Positions 20,624 to 29,694 of a stretch of DNA of 64,000 nucleotides are shown here, piece by piece. Position 1 is the stretch's first letter. Every line of letters begins with the position of its first letter. Source of the stretch: Bradyrhizobium sp. BR 10289 (GTDB lineage: Bacteria; Pseudomonadota; Alphaproteobacteria; Rhizobiales; Xanthobacteraceae); contig NZ_JACOFR010000003.1 of NCBI RefSeq assembly GCF_019455385.1, forward strand, positions 423,098-487,097, read 5' to 3'. The position numbers and the translations under genes are program-made. Below the pieces are notes generated by a model that saw nothing but the letters and a program-made list of their open reading frames with translations, was not told where the DNA came from and did not search any database.

Positions 20624-21436
20624 ATGCGGCGACTGGTTTCGGCGGCTCTGGCCCTGTTCGGCGCCTTCCTCTCACCGGCCCTCGCCCAGCAGCCTCAGCG
20701 CAGCGAATGCCTGGCGATGGCGAATGCCGCACCTCGCATCATGCCAGCTGCCTTCCGGCAGGCGGCAGCAGCCGCCGAGATCGGGATCACCTATGCCGGC
20801 CACTCCACCTATTTCATCGACACGCCCGGGGGCCTGCGCATCGCGACCGATTATAGCGGCGCCTATCAGGTCGGCCGGCTGCCCGATGTCGTCACCATGA
20901 ACCGGGCCCACAGCACGCACTATTCGCTGTTTCCCGACAAGCGCATTCCTCATGTGCTGCATGGCTGGGGCGAAGACGGCAAGCCGGCCATCGTATCGGA
21001 TCGCATCGGCGACACTTTCATCCGCAATGTCACCACCGACATCCGCCGCTATTTCGGCGATGATTCCGGCGCCGACATGATCCGCGACGGCAATTCGATC
21101 TTCATCTTCGAGGTCGCGGGCCTCTGCATCGGCCATCTCGGCCACCTTCACCACAAGCTCGATGACAGCCACTTTGCCCAGATTGGGCGGCTCGATATCG
21201 TGATGGTGCCGATCGACGGCACTTACACCATGTCGCTGAACGGCATCTCCGAGATCACCAAGCGGCTGCGCGCGTCGGTGGTGCTGCCGATGCACCGTTT
21301 CGCCACGCCGCTCGACGAGTTCATGCAACTGATCGGCCAGCAGTTCGAGATCGACCGGCGCCACGAGCGCTCGTTCCGGATCTCGCGGGATGCGCTGCCG
21401 ACCAAGCCGACGGTGATCATCCTCGACGGGGTCTGA
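20624..21436 (+). CDS. Secreted UlaG-like metallo-beta-lactamase fold hydrolase with degenerate metal motif
   Basis: 270 residues with a signal peptide (MRRLVSAALALFGAFLSPALAQ), so periplasmic or secreted. The fold signature GITYAGHSTYFIDTPGGLRIATDYSG is that of UlaG-like beta-lactamase superfamily enzymes. The first metal motif reads NRAHSTHYSL in place of the usual H-x-H-x-D-H. Later blocks IGHLGHLHH and VLPMHRF supply other histidines. Metal content is therefore uncertain. The ATG at 20624 has GGGGAATGG just upstream. An in-frame TTG at 20609 would overlap that ribosome site. The substrate is unknown. Confidence 0.7.
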   Translation: MRRLVSAALALFGAFLSPALAQQPQRSECLAMANAAPRIMPAAFRQAAAAAEIGITYAGHSTYFIDTPGGLRIATDYSGAYQVGRLPDVVTMNRAHSTHYSLFPDKRIPHVLHGWGEDGKPAIVSDRIGDTFIRNVTTDIRRYFGDDSGADMIRDGNSIFIFEVAGLCIGHLGHLHHKLDDSHFAQIGRLDIVMVPIDGTYTMSLNGISEITKRLRASVVLPMHRFATPLDEFMQLIGQQFEIDRRHERSFRISRDALPTKPTVIILDGV

Positions 21437-21501
21437 GACGCAATTTTTTCCAAGCCGGCTGCGCGCCGCGCGTGCTGATCTCCCCACAAGAGGAGATCGA
21501 C

Positions 21502-22023
21502 ATGACCGACTTTGCCAGATTGTTGCACGCCGATGGACCGAACGTCGAGCATGCGGCAGCGCTTCAGCTCTATGGCCGCTTCGTCGGCGACTGGGATGCC
21601 GAAGTCACGGCGCACGGACCGGATGGAGCGAAACACGCGGCCCCCGGAGAGATCCACTTCGGCTGGGTGCTGGAGGGCCGCGCCGTGCAGGATATCTGGA
21701 TCATCCCCCGCGCTGCCGGCGGCGCGGCCTTTCCGATTGCCGGCAATTGGTACGGCACGACGCTGCGGGTCTACGATCCCACCATTTCCGCGTGGCGGAT
21801 TTCCTGGTTCGATCCCGGCCGCAGCGTATTCCGCCAGCAGATCGGCCGTCCGCGCGGCGAGGACATCGTGCAAGAAGGCACGACCGAGACCGGCGACCTG
21901 ACTCGCTGGAGTTTTACGGAGATCACCCATGATTCTTTCCACTGGCTCGGCGAGGTCAAGCCTGCCGCGGCAGCCGATTGGCGGCTTGTGGTCGGTGTGA
22001 GAGCGAGGCGGCGAAAGGGCTAA
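21502..22023 (+). CDS. Conserved hypothetical protein, calycin/DUF1579-like
   Basis: 173 residues with a good ribosome site (AGGAGA) before the ATG at 21502. The sequence alternates short beta-strand patterns (FVGDWDAEVTAH, GEIHFGWVLEGRAVQDIWI, YGTTLRVYDP, WRISWFDPG). This is the pattern of small heme- or lipid-binding beta barrels of the DUF1579 kind. There is no signal peptide, so it is cytoplasmic. I do not recognise a specific function. Confidence 0.6.
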   Translation: MTDFARLLHADGPNVEHAAALQLYGRFVGDWDAEVTAHGPDGAKHAAPGEIHFGWVLEGRAVQDIWIIPRAAGGAAFPIAGNWYGTTLRVYDPTISAWRISWFDPGRSVFRQQIGRPRGEDIVQEGTTETGDLTRWSFTEITHDSFHWLGEVKPAAAADWRLVVGVRARRRKG

Positions 22024-22112
22024 CGGCGGCGCCGGGTGCGGTTGCGCAACGCGCGCTGCTGCGCGCGGGGATGAGGTGCTAGGCTCCCCCTATAAAATAC
22101 AAAAGGGAGCGA

Positions 22113-23171
22113 ATGCCGATGGCTGCCAGCGGTCTGCCCGCCAACACGAGCGGGCTCTTCGTCGAGCCGCGCGAGGACTGGCTCGCGCAATATCAGGAGG
22201 AGATCATCGATCCCTTGCGGCCGATCGTCGATCCCCATCACCATCTCTGGAATCGCGGCCATCGCTATCTGATCGAGGAGATGGCGGCGGATATCGCCAG
22301 CGGTCACAACATTATCGCCACCGTCTATGTCGACTGCCGCTCGATGTACCGTGCGCATGGGCCCGAAGCATTCCGGCCGATCGGCGAGGTCGAGTTTGCA
22401 AACGGCGTCGCGGCGATGAGCGCGAGCGGCGGTTACGGCAAGGCCGCGATCTGCGCCGGCATCGTCGGCCACGCCAATCTGCTGCTGGGCGATGCGGCCA
22501 GGCCAGTGCTTGAGGCCGAGATCGCGGCGGGCAACGGCCGCTTCCGCGGCATCAGGCACTCCTCCGCCTGGGATCCGGATCCCGCCGTTGCCGGCATGTA
22601 TGCGAACCGGCCGAAGGACCTGTTGCAGGATCCGACCTTTCGCAAAGGCTTTGCCTGTCTTGCGCCGCTCAATCTCAGCTTCGATGCCTGGCTATTTCAT
22701 CCGCAAATCGGTGAGCTGACCGAGCTCGCGCGTACATTCCCGGACACCAAAATCGTGCTCGACCATTGTGGCGGTCCGGCCGGAATCGGCCGCTTTGCGG
22801 GGCGGCGCGAAGAGGTGTTTCCGGAATGGCGCGCCTCGATCCAGGAGATCGCCCGTTGCGAGAACGTGGTGGTGAAGCTCGGCGGGCTCGCGATGTGCCT
22901 GCTGGGCTATGACTTCCACCTGCGCGAGAGGCCGCCCTCGTCCGAGGAGCTTGCCGCGGCGTGGCGGCCCTATATCGAGACCTGCATCGAGGCGTTCGGC
23001 ACCAAGCGCGCGATGTTCGAGAGCAATTTCCCGCCGGACAAGGGACAATGCAGCTACCAGGTGATCTTCAATGCGTTCAAGCGCATTGCGGCGCCCTTGA
23101 GCGATGCCGAGAAGACGGCGCTGTTCTCGCAGACCGCGACCGACTTCTACCGGCTCGATCTGGCCTCATGA
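22113..23171 (+). CDS. Amidohydrolase-2 family TIM-barrel metal-dependent hydrolase
   Basis: 352 residues. The N-terminal metal motif is VDPHHHLWN at about residue 40. The core contains FRGIRHSSAWDPDP, VLDHCGGP and MFESNFPPDKG, all hallmarks of COG3618-type amidohydrolases (lactone or 2-pyrone-4,6-dicarboxylate hydrolase-like). The final Asp/Ser/Asn region gives the catalytic acid. The ATG at 22113 follows AAAAGGGAGC. It is cytoplasmic. The substrate cannot be deduced from the neighbours, which are unrelated hydrolases. Confidence 0.85.
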   Translation: MPMAASGLPANTSGLFVEPREDWLAQYQEEIIDPLRPIVDPHHHLWNRGHRYLIEEMAADIASGHNIIATVYVDCRSMYRAHGPEAFRPIGEVEFANGVAAMSASGGYGKAAICAGIVGHANLLLGDAARPVLEAEIAAGNGRFRGIRHSSAWDPDPAVAGMYANRPKDLLQDPTFRKGFACLAPLNLSFDAWLFHPQIGELTELARTFPDTKIVLDHCGGPAGIGRFAGRREEVFPEWRASIQEIARCENVVVKLGGLAMCLLGYDFHLRERPPSSEELAAAWRPYIETCIEAFGTKRAMFESNFPPDKGQCSYQVIFNAFKRIAAPLSDAEKTALFSQTATDFYRLDLAS

Positions 23172-23252
23172 CGAGAAGAGGGGCCGGGATGCTGGTCCCG
23201 ACCCCTCTTCCGTCGTGGCCGCTGGGAAGCGTCCTTGAAACTCTTATTGCTT

Positions 23253-23301
23253 GAGCATGATCTTTCCGGAAAACCGCTTCACGCTTTTCCGGATCATGCT
23301 C
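23253..23301. repeat. Palindromic repeat (family B) at a convergent junction
   Basis: GAGCATGATC (23253-23262) pairs with GATCATGCTC (23292-23301). Inside, CCGGAAAA pairs with TTTTCCGG around an ACCGCTTCACGC loop. The same element with small changes recurs at 32864-32911. It sits between the converging ends of the amidohydrolase and cupin genes, a position suited to bidirectional termination. Confidence 0.8.
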
Positions 23302-23305
23302 GGAA

Positions 23306-23761
23306 CTAGCCGGCCCCCAACAGCGAGGCCGAACGGGGCGCGCCGGTGGAGACGAACATCTTCTTGAGCTTGTTGACGACGCGGATCAGGAAGCCGATCG
23401 CGACGGGATTGGTCTTGCGGCAGAATGCGATCTTCTTGACGTAGCCTTCGACATGCCATTTGGCATGCGCGCCGTCGCGGAAGAAGATGACGTCGCCGGG
23501 GCCGTAACGCTTCGGGGGCATGCCATCGCTTTCGAGCACGATCGATCCTTCCATGATCATGATCGTCTCGTCGATGTCGTAGTACCAGTTGAAGCGGCCC
23601 TCGGTGCAGTGCCAGATGATGGTGGAGGCGGTGCCGTCGGCGCTGGTGGACAGGATATGCGAGCGCGACACCGGATTGCCCTCGATGATCCAGGACGGCT
23701 CGATCGGCCGCAGTTCGAGGTCCACATTGCAACTACCGATTTCAATCAATGCGCGCGACAT
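23306..23761 (-). CDS. Cupin-fold protein (DUF861-like)
   Basis: 151 residues. The central double-stranded beta-helix carries the cupin pattern in STIIWHCTEGRFNWYYDIDE, MIMEGSIVLE and GDVIFFRDGAHAKWHV. This matches the Cupin_3 / DUF861 class (ureidoglycine aminohydrolase-like small cupins). The metal ligand set of classical cupins is only partly present. The C-terminal tail VVNKLKKMF is extra. The ATG at 23761 follows GGGGA. The function is unknown and the protein is cytoplasmic. Confidence 0.75.
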   Translation of the reverse strand: MSRALIEIGSCNVDLELRPIEPSWIIEGNPVSRSHILSTSADGTASTIIWHCTEGRFNWYYDIDETIMIMEGSIVLESDGMPPKRYGPGDVIFFRDGAHAKWHVEGYVKKIAFCRKTNPVAIGFLIRVVNKLKKMFVSTGAPRSASLLGAG

Positions 23762-23999
23762 CTAATTCCCCAGGGGATATAATTATGGCTGGCCGGGCCT
23801 TGGCCCGGATTGTTTCGAAAGATGTTGGGAACGCTAGTAGCCGGTTTTTAATTCTTTCTTACGCAGGCCTCGACAATCAGCCGTAAGTTGCAGGTGCGAA
23901 GCGGTTAACCTTGCGATTTCCCTGCAAATTCGGGCGCATGAACCCTTCTTTTCCGGGGTGCGACAAAGTGCGTCAAATATCAGGAAGGAGCCCCCACCG

Positions 24000-24554
24000 A
24001 TGCCCCTGACCCCCGAGGTTCTGAGCGCCAACAGCGAGGTCGTCGCCCGGCTTGGCGGCTTCGATATCTCCTTCGCCCCCGACGAGGAACCCTGGTTCAG
24101 CATCGACGGCGTCGACAGCCCGCGGCAGATCGGCAGTGACGGCTCCGGCGGCGCCTTCGTGCTGCTGCCGTCGCAGAATGTGCTCTATGTCTCATCGGAA
24201 GGCCGCGCAGGCATTATCGCGGAGAGTTTCGAGGCCTTCATCCAGCTCGTCGTCGCCCGTCCCTACTGGCTGGACATCCTGAAATTTTCCGCCGGCGGTG
24301 ATCTCCAGGAGATGCGGCGCGCGGCCGATGCGCTGGAAGCGACACTCGAGGATGAGGACGAGGTCAACGAGGCGCGCGAGGAAATCCGCGGGGCCCTCGA
24401 CCTGCCCGAGCCGGATGATCCGGTCGGTGCGCTCTACGACGCCGTGGCTGCGTCCGATGCCATCGTGCGGGCCACCGACGGCAGCCCGTTCACGACGCTG
24501 TTCAACCGCTTCAACATCGACAACAACCCGATGCTGCGCAACGCGGCGGCGTGA
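24000..24554 (+). CDS. Hypothetical protein, possibly SUKH/SMI1-KNR4-like
   Basis: 184 residues, acidic, no signal peptide. The ATG at 24000 has a strong ribosome site, AGGAAGGAG, which decides against the upstream start at 23958. The segment GSDGSGGAFVLL...VLYVSSEGRAGIIAESFEAF resembles the glycine-rich turn and strand pattern of SUKH-superfamily proteins. A conserved acidic helix follows (EATLEDEDEVNEAREEI). SUKH proteins include toxin immunity proteins, but no toxin gene is adjacent, so I do not claim that role. Confidence 0.55.
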   Translation: MPLTPEVLSANSEVVARLGGFDISFAPDEEPWFSIDGVDSPRQIGSDGSGGAFVLLPSQNVLYVSSEGRAGIIAESFEAFIQLVVARPYWLDILKFSAGGDLQEMRRAADALEATLEDEDEVNEAREEIRGALDLPEPDDPVGALYDAVAASDAIVRATDGSPFTTLFNRFNIDNNPMLRNAAA

Positions 24555-24592
24555 GGAGCTTTGGCGAGCAATCGACCGAGCGGCCCGGATGT

Positions 24593-24748
24593 CCACCTCT
24601 CCCCAGCGGGGAGAGGTCGGATTGCTATGGCGCGCAACTGCGCGCCATAGCAATCCGGGTGAGGGGGCGCGGCACCCAATGAGACCAGAACCCCTCACCC
24701 GGATCGCATCTTCGATGCGATCCGACCTCTCCCTACGGGAGAGGTGAA
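24593..24748. repeat. Palindromic intergenic element (family A), complete copy
   Basis: Four hairpins are arranged symmetrically. CTCTCCCCAGCGGGGAGAG comes first, then a long core beginning CGGATTGCTATGGCGCGC and closing with its complement. After GGTGAGGGG and a spacer with CCCCTCACCC come the core CGGATCGCATC/GATGCGATCCG and the closing CCTCTCCC/GGGAGAGG. It lies between the converging ends of the 24000 gene and the M29 peptidase gene. Confidence 0.8.
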
Positions 24749-24771
24749 GAGGTCTCGGCTACGAACGTAAG

Positions 24772-26028
24772 TTACTTCGCCCACTCGCCCTTGCGGAACA
24801 CCGGCACCTTGCTGCCGTCGGCCAGGATGCCGTCGATGTCGGTCTCGGCCGAGCCGATCATCCAGTCGATATGGATCAGGCTCTGGTTGCCGCCTTGCGC
24901 CGCGATCTGCTGCGGCGTCAGCTGGGCGCCGTTGACGAAACATTTCGAATAGCACTGGCCGAGCGCGATGTGCGAGGCGGCGTTCTCGTCGAACAGCGTG
25001 TTGTAGAACAACAGACCGCTCTGCGAGATGGGCGAGGAGTGCGGCACCAGCGCCACCTCGCCGAGCCGCCGCGCGCCCTCGTCGGTGTCGAGCACCTTGT
25101 TCAGCACCTCGGCGCCGCGCGAAGCCTTGGCGTCCACGATCTTGCCGTCCTCGAAGCGCACCGCGATGTTGTCGATCAGCGTGCCCTGATAGGACAGCGG
25201 CTTCGAGCTCACGACATGGCCATACACGCGCCGGCAATGCGGCGTGGTGAAGACCTCCTCGGTCGGAATGTTGGCGTTGCAGCTGATGCCGTTCTTGGAC
25301 AGCGAGGCGCCGCCCTCCCATTCATGACCGTCGGCGAGCCCGATGGTGAGGTCGGTGCCGGGACCCGAATATTGCAGCGCGCGAAAGCGCTGGCCGTTGA
25401 GCCAGTTGGTGCGCTCGCGCAGCACCGCATTGTGGCTCGCCCAATTGGCCGTGGCGTCCTCGCGATCGACGCGAGAGGCCGCGAAGATCGCGTCCGCAAG
25501 CTTGCCGACCGCAACGTCTTCGGGATCGTTCGGAAACACCTGCTTCGCCCAGGACGGGCTCGGATAGGCAATGATGTTCCAGTTGGTGTCGAAATTGACG
25601 ATCTTTTCCAGCGCCGGCTGATACGCCATCGAATTGGCCTTGCTGGCGCGCGCGACCTTGGAGGCATCTTCGCCCGACAGCAGCATCGGATTGTCGCCGA
25701 CGATGGCGAGACGCGCCGTATTGTTCGAGAATGCCTTCGCCATACCCTCGTAAAGCCAGTTGGCGGCGCGGTCGAAACTGTTGTCGTGACCGTGGCGGTA
25801 GCGCGCCAGAGTCATCTCCTCGTCGGACAGGATCGGCGTGACGATGCCGGCCCCGGCCTTGTAGGCGTGCACGGCGATCCGGCGCACCAGCGGCAGCGCG
25901 ATCGCGGGTGCCGTCAGGAGCAGGTCCTGTCCCGGCCGCAAGCCCAATCCCACCTTCACCGCCACCTCGGCCAGCCGGTCGAGCTTGGTGGGATCGATGG
26001 GAGCGGCGGAATTGCGGTGATCGGTCAT
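24772..26028 (-). CDS. M29-family metallo-aminopeptidase
   Basis: 418 residues, cytoplasmic, of the AmpS / AmpT (MEROPS M29) family, which removes N-terminal residues using a co-catalytic metal pair. The ligand-bearing blocks are present: NIPTEEVFTTPH, GEVALVPHSSPIS, LFDENAASHIALGQCY and HIDWMIGS with the closing His-x-Asp. The length matches the family (about 410). The ATG at 26028 gives the usual N-terminus (LDRLAEVAVKVGLGLRPGQDLLL). The lyase gene lies 113 bases upstream on the same strand; whether they are cotranscribed is unclear. Confidence 0.92.
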   Translation of the reverse strand: MTDHRNSAAPIDPTKLDRLAEVAVKVGLGLRPGQDLLLTAPAIALPLVRRIAVHAYKAGAGIVTPILSDEEMTLARYRHGHDNSFDRAANWLYEGMAKAFSNNTARLAIVGDNPMLLSGEDASKVARASKANSMAYQPALEKIVNFDTNWNIIAYPSPSWAKQVFPNDPEDVAVGKLADAIFAASRVDREDATANWASHNAVLRERTNWLNGQRFRALQYSGPGTDLTIGLADGHEWEGGASLSKNGISCNANIPTEEVFTTPHCRRVYGHVVSSKPLSYQGTLIDNIAVRFEDGKIVDAKASRGAEVLNKVLDTDEGARRLGEVALVPHSSPISQSGLLFYNTLFDENAASHIALGQCYSKCFVNGAQLTPQQIAAQGGNQSLIHIDWMIGSAETDIDGILADGSKVPVFRKGEWAK

Positions 26029-26140
26029 GCGTGGTCCTCTGCCGAAAATCTGTCGTTCAATCTAAGCCTAGCATCCCCAGACACAAGTGCGCGAGCGGCT
26101 TGCGAACCGTTAAAGATACGCAATTCCACGCGTTTGGTTT

Positions 26141-27502
26141 TCAACGCGTTGCCGATTTCAGCACCCGGTCGACCATGGCGGGCGCGAGGCCGAGGTAATT
26201 TTTCGGTGAAGTCAGGGTATCGATGGTCGCGCGGTCGATTCTGCTCGAAACGCGCGGGTCGGCGGCCAGTGCGTCGGCCAGCGTCAACCCCTTGTCGTTG
26301 GCCAGCCGGCAGGCGTCATAGACCACGTCATGCGCCTCCTGCCGGCCGATTTGCGGCGCCAGCCCCATCATGACCGCTTCGGCCACGATCAGGCCACGAC
26401 TTATGGCGAGATTGTCGTTCATCCTGGGTTCGTCCACGATCAGGCCGGCGAGCGCGAACTTGGCCTGGTGCAGGGCGCCGGCGGTCAGCACGAAGCTTTC
26501 GGGGATCGCCATCCATTCGGCGTGCCAGGGACCGGTGGCGCGCTCGAAATCCTGCACCATCGCGTCCAGCATCAGGCCGGCATGCTGGCGCACTGCCTTG
26601 CTTGCCGCCAGCATCAGCTCGGACGAGATCGGGTTGCGCTTCTGCGGCATGGTCGAGGAGGCGCCGCGGCCCTTGACGAAGGGCTCGTAGACTTCCGCGA
26701 ACTCGGTCGAGGCCATGATCATGATGTCGAGGGCGATCTTGCCAAGCGAACCGGTGACGAGGGCGAGGAAATTCACCGCTTCGGCAAAGCCGTCGCGCGC
26801 GACATGCCAGGTCGAAGCGGGCACGCCGAGCTTCAGCTCGGCGCAGAGCGCCTCCTGCACTTCAAAACCCTTGTCGCCGAGTGAGGCCAGGGTGCCGGCC
26901 GCACCGGCGAACTGCCCGACCAGCACGCGCGGCTTCAATTGCGCGAGTCGCTCGGCGTGACGGTCGAACATCGCCAGCCAGATCGCGGTCTTGTAGCCGA
27001 ACGTCACCGGCAGCGCCTGCTGGAGGTGGGTGCGCCCCGCCATCGGCGTATCGCGGTAGCGCCTGGAGAGATCGGCGAGGATCTTGCGCAGCTCCGCGAT
27101 GTCACGCCCGACGATCTCGAGCGCAGCGCGCAATTGCAACACCACCGCTGTGTCCATGATGTCCTGCGTGGTCGCGCCCCAATGCACGTAGCGGCCGGCC
27201 TCGCCGCACTGCTTCACCATCTGATGCACCAGAGGGAGGATCGGATAGCCGACAATGTCGGTCTCCTGCCGGAGCAGGTCGAAATCGAGCGCGGCGACAT
27301 CGGTCCTCGCCGCGATCTGGTCGGCCGCCTCCTGCGGGATCACACCGCATCGCGCCTCCGCCCTCGCCAGCGCCACCTCGACCTCGGCATAACGCCCCAC
27401 CAACGCGACGTCGGAAAACACTTCGCGCACCGCCGACGTGCCGAAGGCATCACGGAACAGCATGGAGTCGAGCACGGTGGTGGAGGCGTGAAAAGCGGGC
27501 AT
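26141..27502 (-). CDS. Fumarase/aspartase superfamily lyase, PcaB-like cycloisomerase
   Basis: 453 residues. The superfamily signature GRGASSTMPQKRNPISSE is present near residue 275. HWGATTQDIMDTA and GRTHLQQALPVTFGYK mark the other active-site regions. The spacing and the ATTQDIMDT form match 3-carboxy-cis,cis-muconate cycloisomerase and close adenylosuccinate lyase relatives. The absence of other protocatechuate genes nearby leaves the reaction open. I use the ATG at 27502 (MPAFHASTTVLD). The frame opens at 27574, but that extension has no conserved sequence. Confidence 0.82.
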   Translation of the reverse strand: MPAFHASTTVLDSMLFRDAFGTSAVREVFSDVALVGRYAEVEVALARAEARCGVIPQEAADQIAARTDVAALDFDLLRQETDIVGYPILPLVHQMVKQCGEAGRYVHWGATTQDIMDTAVVLQLRAALEIVGRDIAELRKILADLSRRYRDTPMAGRTHLQQALPVTFGYKTAIWLAMFDRHAERLAQLKPRVLVGQFAGAAGTLASLGDKGFEVQEALCAELKLGVPASTWHVARDGFAEAVNFLALVTGSLGKIALDIMIMASTEFAEVYEPFVKGRGASSTMPQKRNPISSELMLAASKAVRQHAGLMLDAMVQDFERATGPWHAEWMAIPESFVLTAGALHQAKFALAGLIVDEPRMNDNLAISRGLIVAEAVMMGLAPQIGRQEAHDVVYDACRLANDKGLTLADALAADPRVSSRIDRATIDTLTSPKNYLGLAPAMVDRVLKSATR

Positions 27503-27971
27503 GGGCGTTTCTTTATGGTTGGTGTTTTGTATGGGGGAGAGATTACGCAGCTTCGTTGGCGGAGCAATCGACATTCATTGTTCGTCACACCTTCGACGTC
27601 CCACAGTCTCGCAGCAGCACGCCGGCTGCCGCCCCGTCATCCTGAGGCGCGAGGCATGGGACGCAACGCGTCCCATGAGAAGCCTCGAAGGATGAGCGGC
27701 CCCGATGCAGCCGGGCCGTCCATCCTTCGATGGCTCGCCGAAGAGGCGAGCACCTCAGGATGAAGGAGAAAGAGCGGCCATAGCCCTCAGCAATCCGCTC
27801 CAAACCGCTGAATTCTCGCCGAGGTTGTATACCTCCCCGAAAACCGCATGGCTGCCATCACGCAATCGTGGTGAACCGGCTCGACCGCTCGGCGGACTCA
27901 CAGACTTCAAATCGAAATCCATTTTTGATTTCTTCATTGCCTGATGTCGCCGTGAGGTCCGAGTTTTCGAC
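27503..27971. other. 469-base divergent intergenic region with a long palindromic repeat
   Basis: It lies between the leftward lyase and the rightward CadC-like regulator. It contains the family C repeat at 27637-27763. From about 27800 to 27971 there is a less GC-rich stretch that should hold the regulator promoter. I see no gene in it; the small frames here are on both strands and have no recognisable product. Confidence 0.5.
27637..27763. repeat. Long imperfect palindromic repeat (family C)
   Basis: TCATCCTGAGG (27637-27647) and CCTCAGGATGA (27753-27763) form the outer arms. Inside are CATGGGACGC/GCGTCCCATG around AAC, then AGCCTCGAAGGATG answered by CATCCTTCGATGGCT. It has the layout of a two-headed hairpin of the kind dispersed in rhizobial intergenic regions. 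It sits between divergent genes rather than at a 3' end. Confidence 0.75.
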
Positions 27972-29519
27972 GTGCAGTTTCTGTTCCGGGATCACCTTCT
28001 CGACACCGACCGGCGCGAGCTGAGCCGCGAGCAGGTTCCCGTTTCCGTGGAACCACAGGTGTTCGACCTCGTCGTCCATCTCATGGAGAACCGGGACCGG
28101 GTGGTCAGCAAGGACGAGCTGATCGACAAGATCTGGCACGGGCGCAGCGTTTCCGAATCCACCCTGACCAGCCGGATCAACGCGGCGCGCAAGGCGATCG
28201 GCGACAATGGCGCGAACCAGGCCTTGATCCGCACCATCGCGCGAAAGGGCTTTCGCTTCGTCGGCGACGTCGAGACCAAGCTCGCCGCGATCGCGCCGGA
28301 GCCGAACCGCGCGACACAGACGCTCACGCTGCCCGACCGGCCCGCGATTGCCGTGCTACCCTTCACCAATATGAGCGGCGACCGCGAGCAGGACTATTTC
28401 TCCGACGGGATCAGCGAGGACATCATCACGGCGCTGTCGAAGCTGCGCTGGTTCTTCGTCATCGCCCGCAATTCCTCCTTCGTCTACAAGGGCCGTGCCG
28501 TGCACATGAACGAGGTCGCGCGCGACCTCGGCGTGCGCTACGTGCTCGAAGGCAGCGTGCGGCGGAGCGGCGAGCGCGTACGCATCTCGGCGCAGCTCAA
28601 TGACGTCTCGACCGGCGGCCATCTCTGGGCCGAGCGCTACGATCGCGAGCTCGCCGACATTTTTGCCGTCCAGGACGAGATCACCGAGGCGATCGTCGCC
28701 GCGATCGAGCCGCAGCTCTACGCCGCCGAAAGCTTTCGAGCCCAGCAAAAGCCGCCGGGCAGCCTCGATGCCTGGGATCTCGTGATGCGCGCACTGTCGC
28801 ATTACTGGCGCATCACCCGCGAGGACAATGCCGCCGCGCAAGCCCTGCTGGAGAAGGCAACGTCGATCGATCCCGCCTATGGCAAGGCGCTGGGCCTGCT
28901 CGCGACCAGCCACATCTTCGGTGCGCATATGGGCTGGGCCGACATGGCCGCGACCGTGCCGGTCGCCGAGCGCGCGGCACTTGCGGCGGTGCAGGCCGAT
29001 CGCGAGGACGCATGGGCCCATCACGGCCTCGCCTATACTTATCTTTTCCGCCGCCGCTTCGACGATGCGTTGGCGGAGTTCGAGCTGGCGCTCAGACTCA
29101 ATCCGAATTTTGCGATGGCACACGCCTTCTATGGCGTGACGCTGTGCTATGCGGGGCGATGGCAGGACGGCGACGCCGCCGCGCGGCGCGCGCTGCGGCT
29201 GAGCCCGCGCGATCCGCTCGCGGCGATCTATTGCGGAGTAGCGGCGTACGCGCAGTTCATTGGCCGCAATTACGAGGCTTCGATCCAGCTGGCGCGGGAA
29301 TCGATGCGGCAGCGCGCCGATTTCGTCGGCGCCCATCGCGTGCTGACCGCCGCCGCCGGCATGTCGGGTGATGCCCAGCTCGCAGCATCCGCGCTTCGCG
29401 GCCTCAATCGCGCCCAGCCCGGCCTCTCTCTGGCCTGGCTCACGCGCGAGCTGCCGATGCTGCGGGCCGAAGATCGCGAGCATTATCTGGAAGGGTTTCG
29501 GCGCGCAGGGATGAGGTAA
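27972..29519 (+). CDS. CadC-like winged-helix regulator with TolB-like and TPR domains
   Basis: 515 residues, GTG start. Residues 1-100 are an OmpR-type winged helix (Trans_reg_C), with VEPQVFDLVVHLMENRDRVVSKDEL and the recognition region SESTLTSRINAARKAIGD. Residues about 118-250 are the TolB-like N-terminal domain found in adenylate-cyclase-like regulators (IAVLPFTNMSGDREQDYFSDGISEDI). From about 270 to 480 there are TPR-like helical repeats. There is no membrane segment. It is a close paralog of the gene at 31264: same length, same architecture, and the same ending EHYLEGFRRAG. The pair brackets the GFA and MddA genes. The ligand is unknown. Confidence 0.85.
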   Translation: MQFLFRDHLLDTDRRELSREQVPVSVEPQVFDLVVHLMENRDRVVSKDELIDKIWHGRSVSESTLTSRINAARKAIGDNGANQALIRTIARKGFRFVGDVETKLAAIAPEPNRATQTLTLPDRPAIAVLPFTNMSGDREQDYFSDGISEDIITALSKLRWFFVIARNSSFVYKGRAVHMNEVARDLGVRYVLEGSVRRSGERVRISAQLNDVSTGGHLWAERYDRELADIFAVQDEITEAIVAAIEPQLYAAESFRAQQKPPGSLDAWDLVMRALSHYWRITREDNAAAQALLEKATSIDPAYGKALGLLATSHIFGAHMGWADMAATVPVAERAALAAVQADREDAWAHHGLAYTYLFRRRFDDALAEFELALRLNPNFAMAHAFYGVTLCYAGRWQDGDAAARRALRLSPRDPLAAIYCGVAAYAQFIGRNYEASIQLARESMRQRADFVGAHRVLTAAAGMSGDAQLAASALRGLNRAQPGLSLAWLTRELPMLRAEDREHYLEGFRRAGMR

Positions 29520-29540
29520 ACCCACCACGGTGACGGTGCA

Positions 29541-29692
29541 CCCTCGCCCCTTGTGGGAGAGGGTGGCTTCGATGCGAAGCATCGAAGCCGGGTGAGGGGT
29601 ATCTGTCCTCACGAATAGTTTCGCGAACGGAGAGAACCCCTCATCCGGCGCTTCGCGCCACCTTCTCCCACAAGGGGAGAAGGAAGGACGTC
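29541..29692. repeat. Palindromic intergenic element (family A)
   Basis: The left half has CCCTCGCCCC...GGGAGAGGG, then the core GGCTTCGATGCGAAGCATCGAAGCC and GGTGAGGGG. The right half is CCCCTCATCCGG, the core GCGCTTCGCGCC, and CCTTCTCCCACAAGGGGAGAAGG. It fills the gap between the converging ends of the regulator at 27972 and the GFA gene. Confidence 0.8.
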
Positions 29693-29694
29693 GC

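Noticed and set aside
24000..24554. Toxin-immunity role for the SUKH-like protein
   Set aside because: No polymorphic toxin or secretion gene is adjacent and the family match is weak.
24593..24748. CRISPR-like or transposon-end appearance of the family A repeats
   Set aside because: There is no regular repeat-spacer pattern, no cas genes, no transposase and no target-site duplication that I can see.
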